A stretch of DNA of 64,000 nucleotides from Lentzea aerocolonigenes. Its GTDB lineage: Bacteria; Actinomycetota; Actinomycetes; Mycobacteriales; Pseudonocardiaceae. The notes under the pieces were generated by a model. That model did not search any database. It worked only from the letters and a program-made list of their open reading frames with translations, and was not told the origin of the DNA. The DNA lies in NCBI RefSeq assembly GCF_000974445.1, contig NZ_BBOJ01000004.1, positions 124,001-188,000 on the forward strand. The letters are read 5' to 3'. Within the stretch, counting starts at the first letter, position 1. Each line of letters opens with the position of its first letter. The translations under genes and the position numbers were made by a program. Positions 8,919 through 18,260 of this stretch are shown here, piece by piece.

Positions 8919-9189
8919 ACAGCGGCCCGAGCACCCCGTCGTCCGGTGCCCGAATCTTCGCCCCAGGCAGCACGGTGTACCTGAAGGCCGTGGTGCGAAG
9001 CCTTGATGTGGTATCAGCTCGGGTCGGAGAAGGAGATCGTGCGGCGGTCGGGTTGGTGCAAGCACTCCACACGGCGTGACCGGAGCATGGGGTCACGAAC
9101 GGGCGCTCAACGCGGCACGACGAAGGCGGCGGCGAAGAAGATCGAGGATGCCTTCGCCGCAGCGATCCGTTCACCCGCCTGACACCAGG
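8919..9189. other. intergenic region with one possible micro-ORF
   Basis: No established gene. A 31-codon frame (9087-9182, ATG start, rich in Lys and Ala) runs up to the convergent propeller gene but has no recognisable family and only a weak GGAG site. No tRNA or clear terminator is seen. Confidence 0.4.
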
Positions 9190-10149
9190 TCAGGCGCGGC
9201 GGCGGAAGCGGAGGCCGATGACGAGGGCGGCGACGAGGACGAGGCCGCCCAGTGTCAGCGCCAGTGGCCAGTTCTGCCAGGACGAGGCCCGGTTCGAGGA
9301 CTCCTGAGGCGATGCCTGTGGCTGGTCCGCGGCCGGTGGAGGTGTCGTGGTCGTCGGCGCGGGTGGCTGGGCCAGGGCCGCGGCGCCCGCGACCGCGCGG
9401 ATCGGTGTGCCGACGCCTTCCGAGGCGGAGAGCAGGGTGCCGTCCGGGTCGAAGGCGATGGCTTCGCCCTGGGGTTCGTTCGGCAGCGGGACGCGGACCG
9501 GATCGCCGGCCAACGCCTTCACGAGATCGCCGTCCGGGACCGGGAAGAGGTAGGCGTCCGTGTAGGTGCGCAGGGCGATGACGGAGCCGTCGGCCGTGGA
9601 GGCGGCGCCGGTCACCAGGCGCGAGTCGAGGGTGCCTTCGAGCGGGCCGCCCGGGGTGTCCGTGGTGGACAGCGTCACACGCGCGACCTGCTCCAACGGC
9701 ACCGATATATCAGTTTGGAGCGGAGCCGTCGGGCGATATACCAGTGCGGAGCCGATGGGTTCCTTGGTGATGATGTACGGGATACCGGCCTTGTCGATGA
9801 GCAAGGCTTCGGCGTCGTGCTTGCCGTCCGGGTAGGTGACGCGGAACCGCTCCACGGCACCCGAAGGCGAGACCTTGTGCAAGGCGACCGTGGAGCGGGA
9901 CTTGTTGTTGTCGCCGGTGTCGGACGCCCAGAGGGTGCCGTCCGGCGTCATCGCGAGGTCTTCGACGTCGAAGGGGTCGACGGGTGCGGTGATCGTCCGT
10001 TTGATGACGCAGTCGCGGCCCATGACCTGGATGCGCAGCGTGCCGTTGTCGCTGTCGCTGACGGCGAAGAACTGCTTGCCGTCGGACGTGAGCCCGGAGA
10101 GCTCCTGCATGGCTACCGGGCACACGTCCACCGGTGGAGGCGGGATCAA
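9190..10149 (-). CDS. beta-propeller-like protein with C-terminal membrane anchor
   Basis: 319 aa. Repeated blade-like motifs (LTSDGKQFFAVSDSDNG, MTPDGTLWASDTGDN, FDPDGTLLSASEGVG) suggest a six-bladed propeller. A Pro/Thr-rich linker follows, then a C-terminal helix (WPLALTLGGLVLVAALVIGL) ending RFRRRA, typical of proteins displayed on the cell surface. Oddly, no signal peptide is present: the only plausible start is a TTG overlapping the hflX stop as TTGA, and no start codon lies upstream in frame. Either the N-terminus is lost or the protein is inserted by its tail. It is probably translated by coupling to hflX. Confidence 0.7.
   Translation of the reverse strand: MIPPPPVDVCPVAMQELSGLTSDGKQFFAVSDSDNGTLRIQVMGRDCVIKRTITAPVDPFDVEDLAMTPDGTLWASDTGDNNKSRSTVALHKVSPSGAVERFRVTYPDGKHDAEALLIDKAGIPYIITKEPIGSALVYRPTAPLQTDISVPLEQVARVTLSTTDTPGGPLEGTLDSRLVTGAASTADGSVIALRTYTDAYLFPVPDGDLVKALAGDPVRVPLPNEPQGEAIAFDPDGTLLSASEGVGTPIRAVAGAAALAQPPAPTTTTPPPAADQPQASPQESSNRASSWQNWPLALTLGGLVLVAALVIGLRFRRRA
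9704..9711. repeat. GATATATC palindrome inside the propeller gene
   Basis: Read on the gene strand this is GAT-ATA-TCG (Asp-Ile-Ser) and uses the very rare ATA codon. A degenerate second site, GATATACC, lies at 9734-9741. Confidence 0.75.
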
Positions 10150-11594
10150 GCAGGCGTTCCGTTCGTCGCGAACTCCTCGAGCACGCCCGCGAGGTCCGGA
10201 CGCACGCGGGCGCTGAGCAGCGTGCCCGACTCCGTGTGCTTCTCGGACAGCACCTCGCCGTCGCGGTGCACGCGGGCGACGACCTCGCCGCGCGCGTACG
10301 GCACGAGTGCCTCGACCACGACCTCGGGACGTGGCATCAGCTCGGCGATGCGGACCCGCAGCTCCTCGATGCCGAGGCCCGAGTGCGCCGACACGAACGA
10401 CGCGTCCGGGAACAGGTGCCGCAGCCGGGCCAGGCCCAGGTCGCCCACCGCGTCGATCTTGTTCACGACGAGCAGCTCGCGCGGCATCGGCGTGCCGGTC
10501 TCCTCGTTGATCTCGGCGATGACCTCGCGCACGGCGCTGACCTGCTTCTCCGGCATGCCGTCGGAGCCGTCGACCACGTGCACGAGCAGGTCGGACTGGC
10601 CGACCTCCTCGAGCGTCGAGCGGAACGCCTCGACCAGCTGGTGCGGCAGGTGCCGGACGAAGCCGACCGTGTCCGTCAGCGTGTACGGCAGGCCCTCCGG
10701 CGTCACCGCGCGGCGCGTCGTCGGGTCGAGGGTGGCGAACAGCGCGTCCTCCACCAGGACACCGGCGCCCGTCAGCGCGTTGAGCAGCGAGGACTTGCCC
10801 GCGTTCGTGTAGCCCGCGATGGCGACGCTCGGGATCTCGTTCGCCGTGCGGCGGCCCCGCTTGGTCTCGCGGATGACGCCGATCGCGGCGATCTCGCGGC
10901 GCAGCTTGGCGATGCGCGCGCGGATCCGGCGGCGGTCGGTCTCGATCTTCGTCTCACCGGGACCGCGCAGACCCACACCGCCGTTGCCGCCGCCGGCACG
11001 ACCACCGGCCTGCCGCGACAACGTCTCACCCCAGCCGCGCAGGCGCGGCATCAGGTACTGCAGCTGGGCCAGCTCGACCTGCGCCTTGCCCTCCTTGGAC
11101 CGCGCGTGCTGCGCGAAGATGTCCAGGATGAGCGCGGTGCGGTCGATGACCTTGACCTTGAGCTTCTCCTCCAGCTGACGCAGCTGGCCGGGAGAGAGCT
11201 CGCCGTCGCAGATCACGGTGTCGGCGCCGGTCGCCTGCACCACGTCGCGCAGCTCGGCCACCTTGCCGGAACCGATGTACGTCGCGGCGTCCGGTTTGTC
11301 GCGCCGCTGCACGACCCCTTCGAGCACCTCGGAACCTGCGGTTTCGGCGAGGCGGGCGAGTTCTGCCATCGAGGCGTCGGAGTCCGCGGCCGTGCCCTCG
11401 GTCCACACCCCGACGAGCACGACCCGCTCCAGGCGAAGCTGCCGGTACTCGACCTCGGTGATGTCCTCGAGCTCGGTGGACAACCCCGCGACACGGCGCA
11501 ATGCGGCGCGTTCGGCGAGTTCGTAGTCACCCGTCGAGAAGTCTTCCTCTTCCCACGCGGCGTCGAACTCTGTGCTCTGGATGTTTTCCGTCAT
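10146..11594 (-). CDS. hflX: HflX, ribosome-associated GTPase
   Basis: 482 aa. An N-terminal HflX domain with the glycine-rich stretch GGRAGGGNGG is followed by a G domain whose P-loop is GYTNAGKSSLLNAL (G1), with DTVGF (G3) and NKID (G4). HflX binds the 50S subunit and splits stalled ribosomes; in mycobacteria it affects macrolide tolerance. The start at 11594 has an AAGGG site five bases upstream, so the longer N-terminal frame was rejected. Its stop overlaps the TTG of the downstream propeller gene. The position between lexA and dapF matches the order in Mycobacterium. Confidence 0.95.
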   Translation of the reverse strand: MTENIQSTEFDAAWEEEDFSTGDYELAERAALRRVAGLSTELEDITEVEYRQLRLERVVLVGVWTEGTAADSDASMAELARLAETAGSEVLEGVVQRRDKPDAATYIGSGKVAELRDVVQATGADTVICDGELSPGQLRQLEEKLKVKVIDRTALILDIFAQHARSKEGKAQVELAQLQYLMPRLRGWGETLSRQAGGRAGGGNGGVGLRGPGETKIETDRRRIRARIAKLRREIAAIGVIRETKRGRRTANEIPSVAIAGYTNAGKSSLLNALTGAGVLVEDALFATLDPTTRRAVTPEGLPYTLTDTVGFVRHLPHQLVEAFRSTLEEVGQSDLLVHVVDGSDGMPEKQVSAVREVIAEINEETGTPMPRELLVVNKIDAVGDLGLARLRHLFPDASFVSAHSGLGIEELRVRIAELMPRPEVVVEALVPYARGEVVARVHRDGEVLSEKHTESGTLLSARVRPDLAGVLEEFATNGTPA

Positions 11595-11619
11595 TTGCCC
11601 TTCATCGTCCCATGGACCT

Positions 11620-12120
11620 TCAGTCCCCCGGATACACCGCGAGGTAGATCGCCACACGGGGAACGTCCGGTCTGACCGGTTGCGCGGCCAGCTCATCCAT
11701 CAACGACGCGAGCCGCTGCTTTAGTTCCTCCGGGTCGACGGTGACGACCAGGCGGCTCTGATCCACGTCCTCGAGCCCGATGTCGGCAACCTCGCCGAGG
11801 AAAGCGTGCAGCATCGCCTCACCGACGGCGACTGCATTTTCGCTGTTGTCGAGCTGCCACGACAGCCCTGTCGACCGATAGGGGATCTCTTTCGCACCCC
11901 GGTTGCCCGCCCGCGGGGGCATCGCCTCGAGGAACCCGGCGGCGACGAGTTTGCGCACGTGGTGCAGCGTCGTGGCCGGGTCCTTGCCGAGCCGCTGCGC
12001 CAGCTCCTTGTTGGTGAGCGGGCGGTCGAACGTCATGCGGATCATCCGCAGCCGCAGGTCGGAGCTCAGAGCTGCGGCTTCCTCTTTCGTCGCGGGACGG
12101 CGCTTGCGGGAGAGTGGCAC
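11620..12120 (-). CDS. ArsR-like winged-helix regulator
   Basis: 166 aa. A winged helix spans about residues 15-75 (LRLRMIRMTFDRPLTNKELA, QRLGKDPATTLHHVRKLVAA), as in ArsR/HTH_20 proteins, followed by an unassigned helical domain. No metal-binding Cys cluster is visible, so the ligand may be an organic molecule. It is divergent from an MFS exporter, with a perfect 8-bp inverted repeat between them, which supports a local repressor-exporter pair. Confidence 0.82.
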   Translation of the reverse strand: MPLSRKRRPATKEEAAALSSDLRLRMIRMTFDRPLTNKELAQRLGKDPATTLHHVRKLVAAGFLEAMPPRAGNRGAKEIPYRSTGLSWQLDNSENAVAVGEAMLHAFLGEVADIGLEDVDQSRLVVTVDPEELKQRLASLMDELAAQPVRPDVPRVAIYLAVYPGD

Positions 12121-12132
12121 GCGCCCAGTCTA

Positions 12133-12156
12133 AGTGATTGACAGTTTCCAATCACT
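12133..12156. promoter_or_regulatory. inverted repeat, candidate operator of the ArsR-like repressor
   Basis: AGTGATTG (12133-12140) and CAATCACT (12149-12156) are exact inverse arms around an 8-nt spacer. They lie between the regulator start and the MFS start, covering both likely promoters. Confidence 0.72.
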
Positions 12157-12174
12157 CGGGGCAGACTCGCCGGC

Positions 12175-13416
12175 ATGGCGCTTTGGGGGCACCCCGACTT
12201 CCGCAGGCTCTGGATGGGCGACACGATCAGCCAGTTCGGCGCGAACGTCGGGATGACGGTCATCCCGCTGCTCGCGGCGGGTGTGCTGAACGCGACACCG
12301 CTCGAGATGGGCCTGCTGGCCGCGGCGAGCACGATCGCGTTCCTGTTGATCGGCCTGCCCGCGGGCGTGTGGGTGGACAGGATGCGGCGCAAGCCGTTGA
12401 TGATCGCGATGGACATCGCCAGGGCCGCGCTGATGGTGAGCGTGCCCGTCGCGTGGTGGTTGGACCTGCTCGACCTGCCGCAGCTGATCGTCGTGAGCCT
12501 CGCGGTGGGGGTGTGCACCGTCTTCTTCGACGTCGCCTACCAGTCGTACCTGCCGTCGCTCGTCGGACGCGGCCAGCTCGTCGAGGGCAACTCGAAACTG
12601 CAGGCCAGCCTGCAGGTGGCGGAGGCGTCGGGACCCGCCATCGGTGGCTACGCGGCACAGTTCCTCGGCGCGGCCAACGGTGTTCTCGCCACCGGCCTGG
12701 GCTACTTGAGCTCGGCGTACTTCCTGTTGCGGATCAAGACCGTGGAGCCGGCACCGGAACTCCACCCCGAGCCCCACCTGCGGCGCGAGATCGCGGAGGG
12801 ACTGCGGTTCGTCTTCGGCAACCACACCCTGCGCAAGATCGTGGCCTGCACCGGCACGTCGAACTTCTTCCACGGCATCCAGCAGGCCGTGATGGTGCTG
12901 TTCCTGCTCAAGACGGTGGGACTGAGCGAGGGAACGGCAGGTCTGGTGCTCAGCGCGGGCGGCATCGGCGGTGTGCTCGGCGCCGCGTTCGCGCACAAGA
13001 TCGGACTGGTGGTCGGGCAGGCCAGGATGATCTGGCTCATCCCGCTGGTGACCTGGCCTTTCTCCCTGGCGCTGCCGTTCACCTCGAACGGCTTGGGCCT
13101 GGTGCTCCCGATGGTCGGGCAGGCGGTGACCGTGTTCGGGGTCGTCGTCTACAACATCGGCCAGGTGAGCTACCGGCAGACGATCTGCCCCGACCACCTG
13201 CTGGGCCGGATGAACGCCTCGACCCGCTGGGTGGTCTGGGGCACTATGCCGCTGGGCGCGTTGCTCGGCGGCGGGCTCGGTTCGTGGATCGGGATCGTGC
13301 CGACGCTGTGGGTCGCGCTCCTCGGCTCGTTGCTCGGGGTGGTGTGGATTCTGCTCTCACCGTTGCGGACGATGCGTGACCTGCCGGTCGAAGCTAGCGT
13401 CGAGGCCCATGGCTGA
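12175..13416 (+). CDS. MFS exporter, EntS/MFS_3-like
   Basis: 413 aa with about 12 hydrophobic segments and the MFS loop motif GVWVDRMRRKP between helices 2 and 3. The sequence resembles the EntS/MFS_3 group that exports siderophores or drugs by proton antiport. Start is ATG shortly downstream of the operator-like repeat. The divergent ArsR-like gene probably represses it. It overlaps the following SMP-30 gene by 8 nt, so the two are likely one operon. The substrate is unknown. Confidence 0.86.
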   Translation: MALWGHPDFRRLWMGDTISQFGANVGMTVIPLLAAGVLNATPLEMGLLAAASTIAFLLIGLPAGVWVDRMRRKPLMIAMDIARAALMVSVPVAWWLDLLDLPQLIVVSLAVGVCTVFFDVAYQSYLPSLVGRGQLVEGNSKLQASLQVAEASGPAIGGYAAQFLGAANGVLATGLGYLSSAYFLLRIKTVEPAPELHPEPHLRREIAEGLRFVFGNHTLRKIVACTGTSNFFHGIQQAVMVLFLLKTVGLSEGTAGLVLSAGGIGGVLGAAFAHKIGLVVGQARMIWLIPLVTWPFSLALPFTSNGLGLVLPMVGQAVTVFGVVVYNIGQVSYRQTICPDHLLGRMNASTRWVVWGTMPLGALLGGGLGSWIGIVPTLWVALLGSLLGVVWILLSPLRTMRDLPVEASVEAHG

Positions 13417-14290
13417 CACGAAGGTCGTTCGCGAAGGTCTCCACTTCGGCGAGGGACCGCGGCGCGGCCCCGACGGTCGCCTCTACTACTCCGACTTCTA
13501 CGCCGGCGAGGTGCACGCCCTCGACCTCACGACAGGTGCCGACGAGGTCGTCGTCGCCTTCGACGGCCAGCCTTCCGGCCTCGGCTGGCTGCCCGACGGA
13601 CGCCTGCTCGTCGTGTCGATGCTCGACCGCACGGTGCGCCGCCTCGAAGGTGGTGACCTGGTCGTTCACGCCGATATATCAGCTGTCGCGACCTTCCACG
13701 CGAACGACATGCTCGTCGACGCCGAAGGACGCGCGTACGTCGGCAACTTCGGCTTCGACCTGCACGGCCTGATCGACGAGGTCGGCATCCCGCGGCTGCT
13801 CGAACCGGACTTCGACCCGCCGGGTGCCGCGCTCGCACTCGTCCAGCCCGACGGCTCCGTCAGCGTCGCGGCCGAGGACCTGAAATTCCCCAACGGCATG
13901 GCGCTGCTACCCGACCCGACCGGCCGATCGGAGAGCGGCACCATCTTGGTCGTCGCCGAAACCGTTGCATTCCACCTCACTTCGTTTTCGGTCGACCGCA
14001 ACGGATCGTTGCAAAACCGCAGGGTGTGGGCCGATGTGAAGGAGTTCGGCATCGCGCCGGACGGCATAGCGGGAGACGGCGACGGCGTGTGGGTGGCGCC
14101 CGCGTTGCAGGCGGCGGCGTTCCGGGTGACCGAAGGCGGCAAGATCACGCATCGGGTGGAGACGACGCAGACGTGTTTCGCCGTCGCCGTCGTCGACGAC
14201 CACCTCGTCTGCCTGACCGCGCCGGACTCGCATCCGAACGTGGTCAAGCCCGAGCGGCTGGGGAAGATCGAGGTGTACGAGCTCAGCTGA
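13409..14290 (+). CDS. SMP-30/gluconolactonase family protein
   Basis: 293 aa from the ATG at 13409. Six-bladed propeller features include FGEGPRRGPDGRLYYSDFYA near the N-terminus, AND in the metal-site blade (FHANDMLVD), LKFPNGMAL with the conserved Asn, and GIAPDGIAGD. Members are Ca2+/Zn2+-dependent lactonases or esterases; the substrate cannot be told from sequence. It overlaps the MFS gene and is likely co-expressed with it. An in-frame GATATATC site uses the rare codons ATA and TCA. Confidence 0.85.
   Translation: MADTKVVREGLHFGEGPRRGPDGRLYYSDFYAGEVHALDLTTGADEVVVAFDGQPSGLGWLPDGRLLVVSMLDRTVRRLEGGDLVVHADISAVATFHANDMLVDAEGRAYVGNFGFDLHGLIDEVGIPRLLEPDFDPPGAALALVQPDGSVSVAAEDLKFPNGMALLPDPTGRSESGTILVVAETVAFHLTSFSVDRNGSLQNRRVWADVKEFGIAPDGIAGDGDGVWVAPALQAAAFRVTEGGKITHRVETTQTCFAVAVVDDHLVCLTAPDSHPNVVKPERLGKIEVYELS
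13673..13680. repeat. GATATATC palindrome inside the SMP-30 gene
   Basis: In frame as GAT-ATA-TCA (Asp-Ile-Ser). Two consecutive codons that are very rare in this genome style argue that the DNA motif, not codon preference, shapes the site. Confidence 0.75.
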
Positions 14291-14295
14291 TATCC

Positions 14296-14303
14296 GATAT
14301 ATC
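14296..14303. repeat. GATATATC palindrome in the convergent SMP-30/dapF gap
   Basis: The site reads CCGATATATCAGTTG and is preceded by a second GATATC (14289-14294). It fills most of the 25-bp gap between two convergent genes. Confidence 0.75.
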
Positions 14304-14315
14304 AGTTGCGCGGCT

Positions 14316-15110
14316 CTACTGCAGGGCGTCCCACCAGGACTTGTCGAGCTCGCCGCGCGCGACGAGCATGGCGGGTCCGGTGAGCGTGGACGTCGTCGGC
14401 TCGATCGTCACGAACACCTGGCCGCCGAGCACGTCGACGGTGGCCGAACCGGTGGTCTTGCCCTGGCCCGCGAGCCAGGACGCGACGGACGCCACGGTGC
14501 CGGTGCCGCACGAGCGGGTCTCGCCCACGCCGCGCTCGTAGACGCGCATGCGCAGCGCGTTGTCACCGATGGTGTTGATCAGCTCGACGTTCACGCCGTG
14601 CGGGAACATCACCGGGTCGAAACCGGGCGGCACGGTGAGGTCGAAGCTCTCGACCGGGACCTCGGTGACGCACGCCAGGTGCGGGTTGCCGACGTCGACC
14701 GCGAAGCCGCCGATGCCCTGGCCGTCGACCGCCGCGATGGACGTGCCGGTGATCCGCGCGGGGCCCATGTCGTTCGTGACGGAGCCGTCCGGGTGCGTGG
14801 TGACCGTCTTGTCCCCCGCACGCGTGGCGACGACGAACGAGCCCTGCGGCTGGTGGCCGGCGTCGACGAGGTAGCGGGCGAAGACGCGCAGGCCGTTGCC
14901 GCACATCTCGGCGATGGAGCCGTCGGCGTTGCGGTAGTCCATGAACCACTTGCCATCAGCACGCACGACGCGCAGCACGCCGTCGGCGCCCAGGCCGCGC
15001 TGCCGGTCGCACAGCGTCTGCACGCGCGCCACCGTCAGGTCCAGCTGGTCATCGAGGTCGGGCAGGACGACGAAGTCGTTCTCCGTGCCGTGCCCCTTCA
15101 CGAACTCCAC
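14316..15110 (-). CDS. dapF: diaminopimelate epimerase
   Basis: 264 aa. Interconverts LL- and meso-diaminopimelate for lysine and peptidoglycan synthesis in the cytosol. The two catalytic cysteines are visible as Cys70 in EMCGNG and Cys201 in RSCGTG, with the substrate motifs GHGTENDFV near the start and GNPHLA. Length is normal. The start overlaps the end of miaA by 13 nt, so dapF is translated within the miaA operon as in Mycobacterium. Confidence 0.97.
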   Translation of the reverse strand: MEFVKGHGTENDFVVLPDLDDQLDLTVARVQTLCDRQRGLGADGVLRVVRADGKWFMDYRNADGSIAEMCGNGLRVFARYLVDAGHQPQGSFVVATRAGDKTVTTHPDGSVTNDMGPARITGTSIAAVDGQGIGGFAVDVGNPHLACVTEVPVESFDLTVPPGFDPVMFPHGVNVELINTIGDNALRMRVYERGVGETRSCGTGTVASVASWLAGQGKTTGSATVDVLGGQVFVTIEPTTSTLTGPAMLVARGELDKSWWDALQ

Positions 15111-16006
15111 GGGACAAGGTTACCGGCGGCCTCGACGAGATCCGGCCTCGCACCGTCCAGCCAGGTGATGCGCTGGTCACGCCGGAACCACGACCGCTGC
15201 CGGCGCACGAACCGGCGGGTGGCGCGTTTGGTCTCCTCCGCGGCGAAGTCGATCGTGCACGCTCCGTCCATTGCGGACAGCACCTGCTGGTACCCCAGCG
15301 CGCGCGACGCGGTCTTGCCGTCGCGCAGGCCGGCCCGGACCAGGGCGCGCACCTCGCCCTCCAGACCCGAGGCGAACATGACGTCCACGCGCAGGTCGAC
15401 GCGCGCGTCCAGTTCGGACACCTCGCGGTCCACGCCGATCTGGACGGTGCCGTAGCGCGCGGGACCGGGCTTGGGCAGGTTCGCGGAGAACGGTTGCCCG
15501 GTCAGCTCGATGACCTCGAGCGCGCGCACGATGCGGCGGCCGTTGGACGGCAGGATCGCGATCGCCGCGGCCGGGTCGAGCTCCTGCAGGCGCCGGTGCA
15601 ACGCCTCCGGGCCAACGGAAGCGAGCTCAGCCTCGAAGCGCTCGCGCACCGCGTCGTCGGTACCGGGAAACTTCAGGTCGTCGAGCACGGCCTGGACGTA
15701 GAGCCCGGATCCACCGACGAGGATCGGCGGGCGACCGGCGGCGAGCAGGCGTTCGACGACAGCCCGCGTCTCCCGCTGGTAGGCGGCGACCGACGCGGTC
15801 TCGGTCACGTCGAGAACGTCGAGCAGGTGGTGCGGCACGCCGCGGCGTTCCTCCACCGTCATCTTCGCCGTGCCGATGTCCATGCCGCGGTAGAGCTGCA
15901 TGGCGTCGGCGTTGACGACCTCTCCCCCGAACCGTTCGGCGAGCGCGACGGCCAGGTCCGACTTTCCGGTCGCGGTGGGTCCGACAACGGCGATTGGAAC
16001 TATCAC
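15098..16006 (-). CDS. miaA: tRNA dimethylallyltransferase
   Basis: 302 aa from the GTG at 16006. The P-loop [11 protein letters not shown] begins near residue 8, followed by [16 protein letters not shown] and the tRNA-binding stretch. It transfers dimethylallyl to A37 of tRNAs reading UNN codons; MiaB, also in this window, methylthiolates the product. The longer frame adds arginine-rich residues not seen in the family. The start overlaps the end of the upstream Rv2728c-like gene by 4 nt. Confidence 0.96.
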   Translation of the reverse strand: MIVPIAVVGPTATGKSDLAVALAERFGGEVVNADAMQLYRGMDIGTAKMTVEERRGVPHHLLDVLDVTETASVAAYQRETRAVVERLLAAGRPPILVGGSGLYVQAVLDDLKFPGTDDAVRERFEAELASVGPEALHRRLQELDPAAAIAILPSNGRRIVRALEVIELTGQPFSANLPKPGPARYGTVQIGVDREVSELDARVDLRVDVMFASGLEGEVRALVRAGLRDGKTASRALGYQQVLSAMDGACTIDFAAEETKRATRRFVRRQRSWFRRDQRITWLDGARPDLVEAAGNLVPWSS

Positions 16007-16683
16007 GGGCGCTCCCAGACGGCGACGTGGTAGCCCACGCCGAACGGTGCGAAGAACTCGGCTCCCAGACCGCGCCACGGTCCGGGCACGCCGGCGAGGA
16101 CCTGCCACGCGGCACGGCCCTGCGCTCCCAGCTCGCGGGCGAGTTCGGGGTCGAGGTCGAGCAGGCCGTCCACATCGGCGGCCGCCAGCAGGTCGTGCAC
16201 GTGCGAGTCGAAAGGTCCCGAACGCTCGTCGTGGGAACCTGGCGAACGCAAGCCGTGTCGTGTGGATCCGTCACCGAGAACCAACAGGCCGCACTCTTCC
16301 GAAGCGAGTCGTTGTCCAAACGAGACACAGTCGGAAGGGGACAGATCGCGCGGGACGAGTTCGACGCGTGACACCTCGACTGCGCAGTGTTCCCGCAGCC
16401 ACGCGGTGATTAGCACAGGCAACGGAATGCGCGGGTCCGGGACCGAGTCACCGCCGAGTGACACGGGCACATCGACTCCATAACCGAGGAAAGTTCCCGA
16501 AAGCGGTGGCACGAAGGTCGCCGGACCGCTGTCGTCCACCGCGACCGCAACCCACGGACCGGGCAGTTTTCCTGCTGCGGCAAGGGTTGCGGCGCGCACG
16601 GGCTCGGTTTCGGCGGCGGCTCCCGCGACCAGTTCTGGCACCAGGAGGGGTGGGTGCGGCACCACCGCGGCACGGGTGATCAC
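16003..16683 (-). CDS. class III extradiol dioxygenase-like protein, Rv2728c-like
   Basis: 226 aa. The start ([18 protein letters not shown]) and the internal [12 protein letters not shown] resemble the LigB/AmmeMemoRadiSam-B fold. It occupies the position of mycobacterial Rv2728c directly upstream of miaA, with a 4-nt overlap. The metal ligands of true extradiol dioxygenases are only partly visible, so the activity is uncertain. Conserved linkage with miaA-dapF suggests a housekeeping role; none is assigned here. Confidence 0.8.
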   Translation of the reverse strand: MITRAAVVPHPPLLVPELVAGAAAETEPVRAATLAAAGKLPGPWVAVAVDDSGPATFVPPLSGTFLGYGVDVPVSLGGDSVPDPRIPLPVLITAWLREHCAVEVSRVELVPRDLSPSDCVSFGQRLASEECGLLVLGDGSTRHGLRSPGSHDERSGPFDSHVHDLLAAADVDGLLDLDPELARELGAQGRAAWQVLAGVPGPWRGLGAEFFAPFGVGYHVAVWERP

Positions 16684-16853
16684 GACGAACGAGGCTACCT
16701 ATCGTGGACTCCCAGTACCGAGTCGAGCTCTGACCTGTTTGAATGCGCGCGGGGAACTGGGGACGGGAGACCCTCCAGCGCCCGTATTGCATCGGCCCCG
16801 CCAACGGCGGGGCGCCCGTGGCAGGCACGGGCGTCAGATGGGAGGAACCGGCG

Positions 16854-18212
16854 ATGTCGGAGCAGGACAGCACACCGGACGCTGTGACGGAGACCGTCCC
16901 AGAAGTGGGCCCGGAAGTGGGCGCAGCCGAGGGTGGGGTCGAGGAAACGCCGAAGGAGACCGTGCAGGCGACGCCTCCGGCCGTCCCCGTGGCGTCGGAC
17001 CACCCTGACCGCTGGGGGCGCGTTGACGCCGACGGCACCGTGTACGTGAAGACCGAGGACGGCGAGCGCGCCGTCGGGTCGTGGCAGGCCGGCGAGCCGG
17101 TCGAGGGCCTCGCGCACTTCGCGCGCCGGTTCGACGACCTGCGCACCGAGGTCGAGCTGCTGGTGACGCGGCTCGCGTCCGGTGCCGGCGACCCGAAGCA
17201 CGCCCTGACCAGCGCGAAGCACGTCAAGGAGCAGCTCGCCGAGGCCGCCGTCGTCGGTGACCTCAAGGCGCTGGCCGCCCGCGTCGAGCACGTGCTGGAG
17301 CGGGCCGAGGCCGGCATGGAGAAGGCGAAGGAGGCCAAGGAGGCCGCCCGCGCCCAGTCCGTGGCGCGCAAGCAGGCGCTGGTCGACGAGGCCGAGTCGA
17401 TCGCGAACGAGTCGACCCAGTGGAAGGTCGCGGGCGACCGGCTGCGCCAGATCCTCGACGAGTGGAAGACCATCCGCGGCGTCGACCGCAAGACCGACGA
17501 GCAGCTGTGGCGCCGGTTCTCGAAGGCCCGTGACGCGTTCAACCGCCGCCGCGGCTCGCACTTCGCGGACCTCGACCGCCAGCGTTCGGTGGCGAAGGCG
17601 TCGAAGCAGGCGCTCGTCGAAGAGGCCGAGAAGCTGATCGACTCCGACGACTGGGGCCCCACGGCCGGTCGCTACAAGGAGCTCATGGTCGAGTGGAAGG
17701 CCGCCGGGCGTGCGCCCAAGGAGGCCGACGACGCGCTGTGGCAGCGGTTCCGCGCCGCGCAGGACGCGTTCTTCCAGAAGCGCTCCGAGGCGTTCAGCGA
17801 GCGCGACGCCGAGTTCTCGGCGAACGCGAAGCTGAAGGAGGAGCTGCTCGCCGAGGCCGAGACGATCGACCCGTCGACCGATCTCGAGTCGGCTCGCCAG
17901 CACCTCTACAAGATCCAGGAGCGCTGGGACGCGATCGGCAAGGTGCCGCGCGAGCGCATCCGCGAGCTCGAGGGCAAGCTCCGCGCCATCGAGGAGCGGG
18001 TCCGCGGTGCGGTGGACGCCCAGTGGCGTCGTTCCGACCCCGAGGCCGAGGCCCGCGTGGCGCAGTTCCGCGAGCGCGTGGAGCAGTTCGAGGCGCAGGC
18101 CGCGAAGGCCCGTGCCGCGGGCGACAAGCGCCGCACCGAGCAGGCCGAGGCTCAGGCCGCGCAGTGGCGCGAGTGGCTCGCCGCCGCTGAGCAGGCGCTG
18201 GCCACCCGCTAG
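16854..18212 (+). CDS. DUF349 coiled-coil protein, Rv2731-like
   Basis: 452 aa. After an acidic, Pro/Val-rich N-terminus come repeated DUF349 helical units (ESTQWKVAGDRLRQILDEWK, SDDWGPTAGRYKELMVEWKA, STDLESARQHLYKIQERWDA), then a charged coiled coil rich in Glu, Arg and Ala. A GGGAGGA ribosome site precedes the ATG at 16854. It matches mycobacterial Rv2731 in position between miaA and miaB. The family is cytosolic and of unclear function. A strong hairpin follows the stop codon. Confidence 0.9.
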   Translation: MSEQDSTPDAVTETVPEVGPEVGAAEGGVEETPKETVQATPPAVPVASDHPDRWGRVDADGTVYVKTEDGERAVGSWQAGEPVEGLAHFARRFDDLRTEVELLVTRLASGAGDPKHALTSAKHVKEQLAEAAVVGDLKALAARVEHVLERAEAGMEKAKEAKEAARAQSVARKQALVDEAESIANESTQWKVAGDRLRQILDEWKTIRGVDRKTDEQLWRRFSKARDAFNRRRGSHFADLDRQRSVAKASKQALVEEAEKLIDSDDWGPTAGRYKELMVEWKAAGRAPKEADDALWQRFRAAQDAFFQKRSEAFSERDAEFSANAKLKEELLAEAETIDPSTDLESARQHLYKIQERWDAIGKVPRERIRELEGKLRAIEERVRGAVDAQWRRSDPEAEARVAQFRERVEQFEAQAAKARAAGDKRRTEQAEAQAAQWREWLAAAEQALATR

Positions 18213-18219
18213 TTCTGAA

Positions 18220-18260
18220 CGCTGAAGGGCTCCTCCCCGCGCGGGAGGGGCCCTTCAGCG
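18220..18260. terminator. bidirectional hairpin terminator
   Basis: The arm GCTGAAGGGCTCCTCCCC pairs with GGGAGGGGCCCTTCAGC with one mismatch around a GCGC loop. It sits between the convergent DUF349 and lectin-like genes and overlaps the latter's stop codon. Confidence 0.85.
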
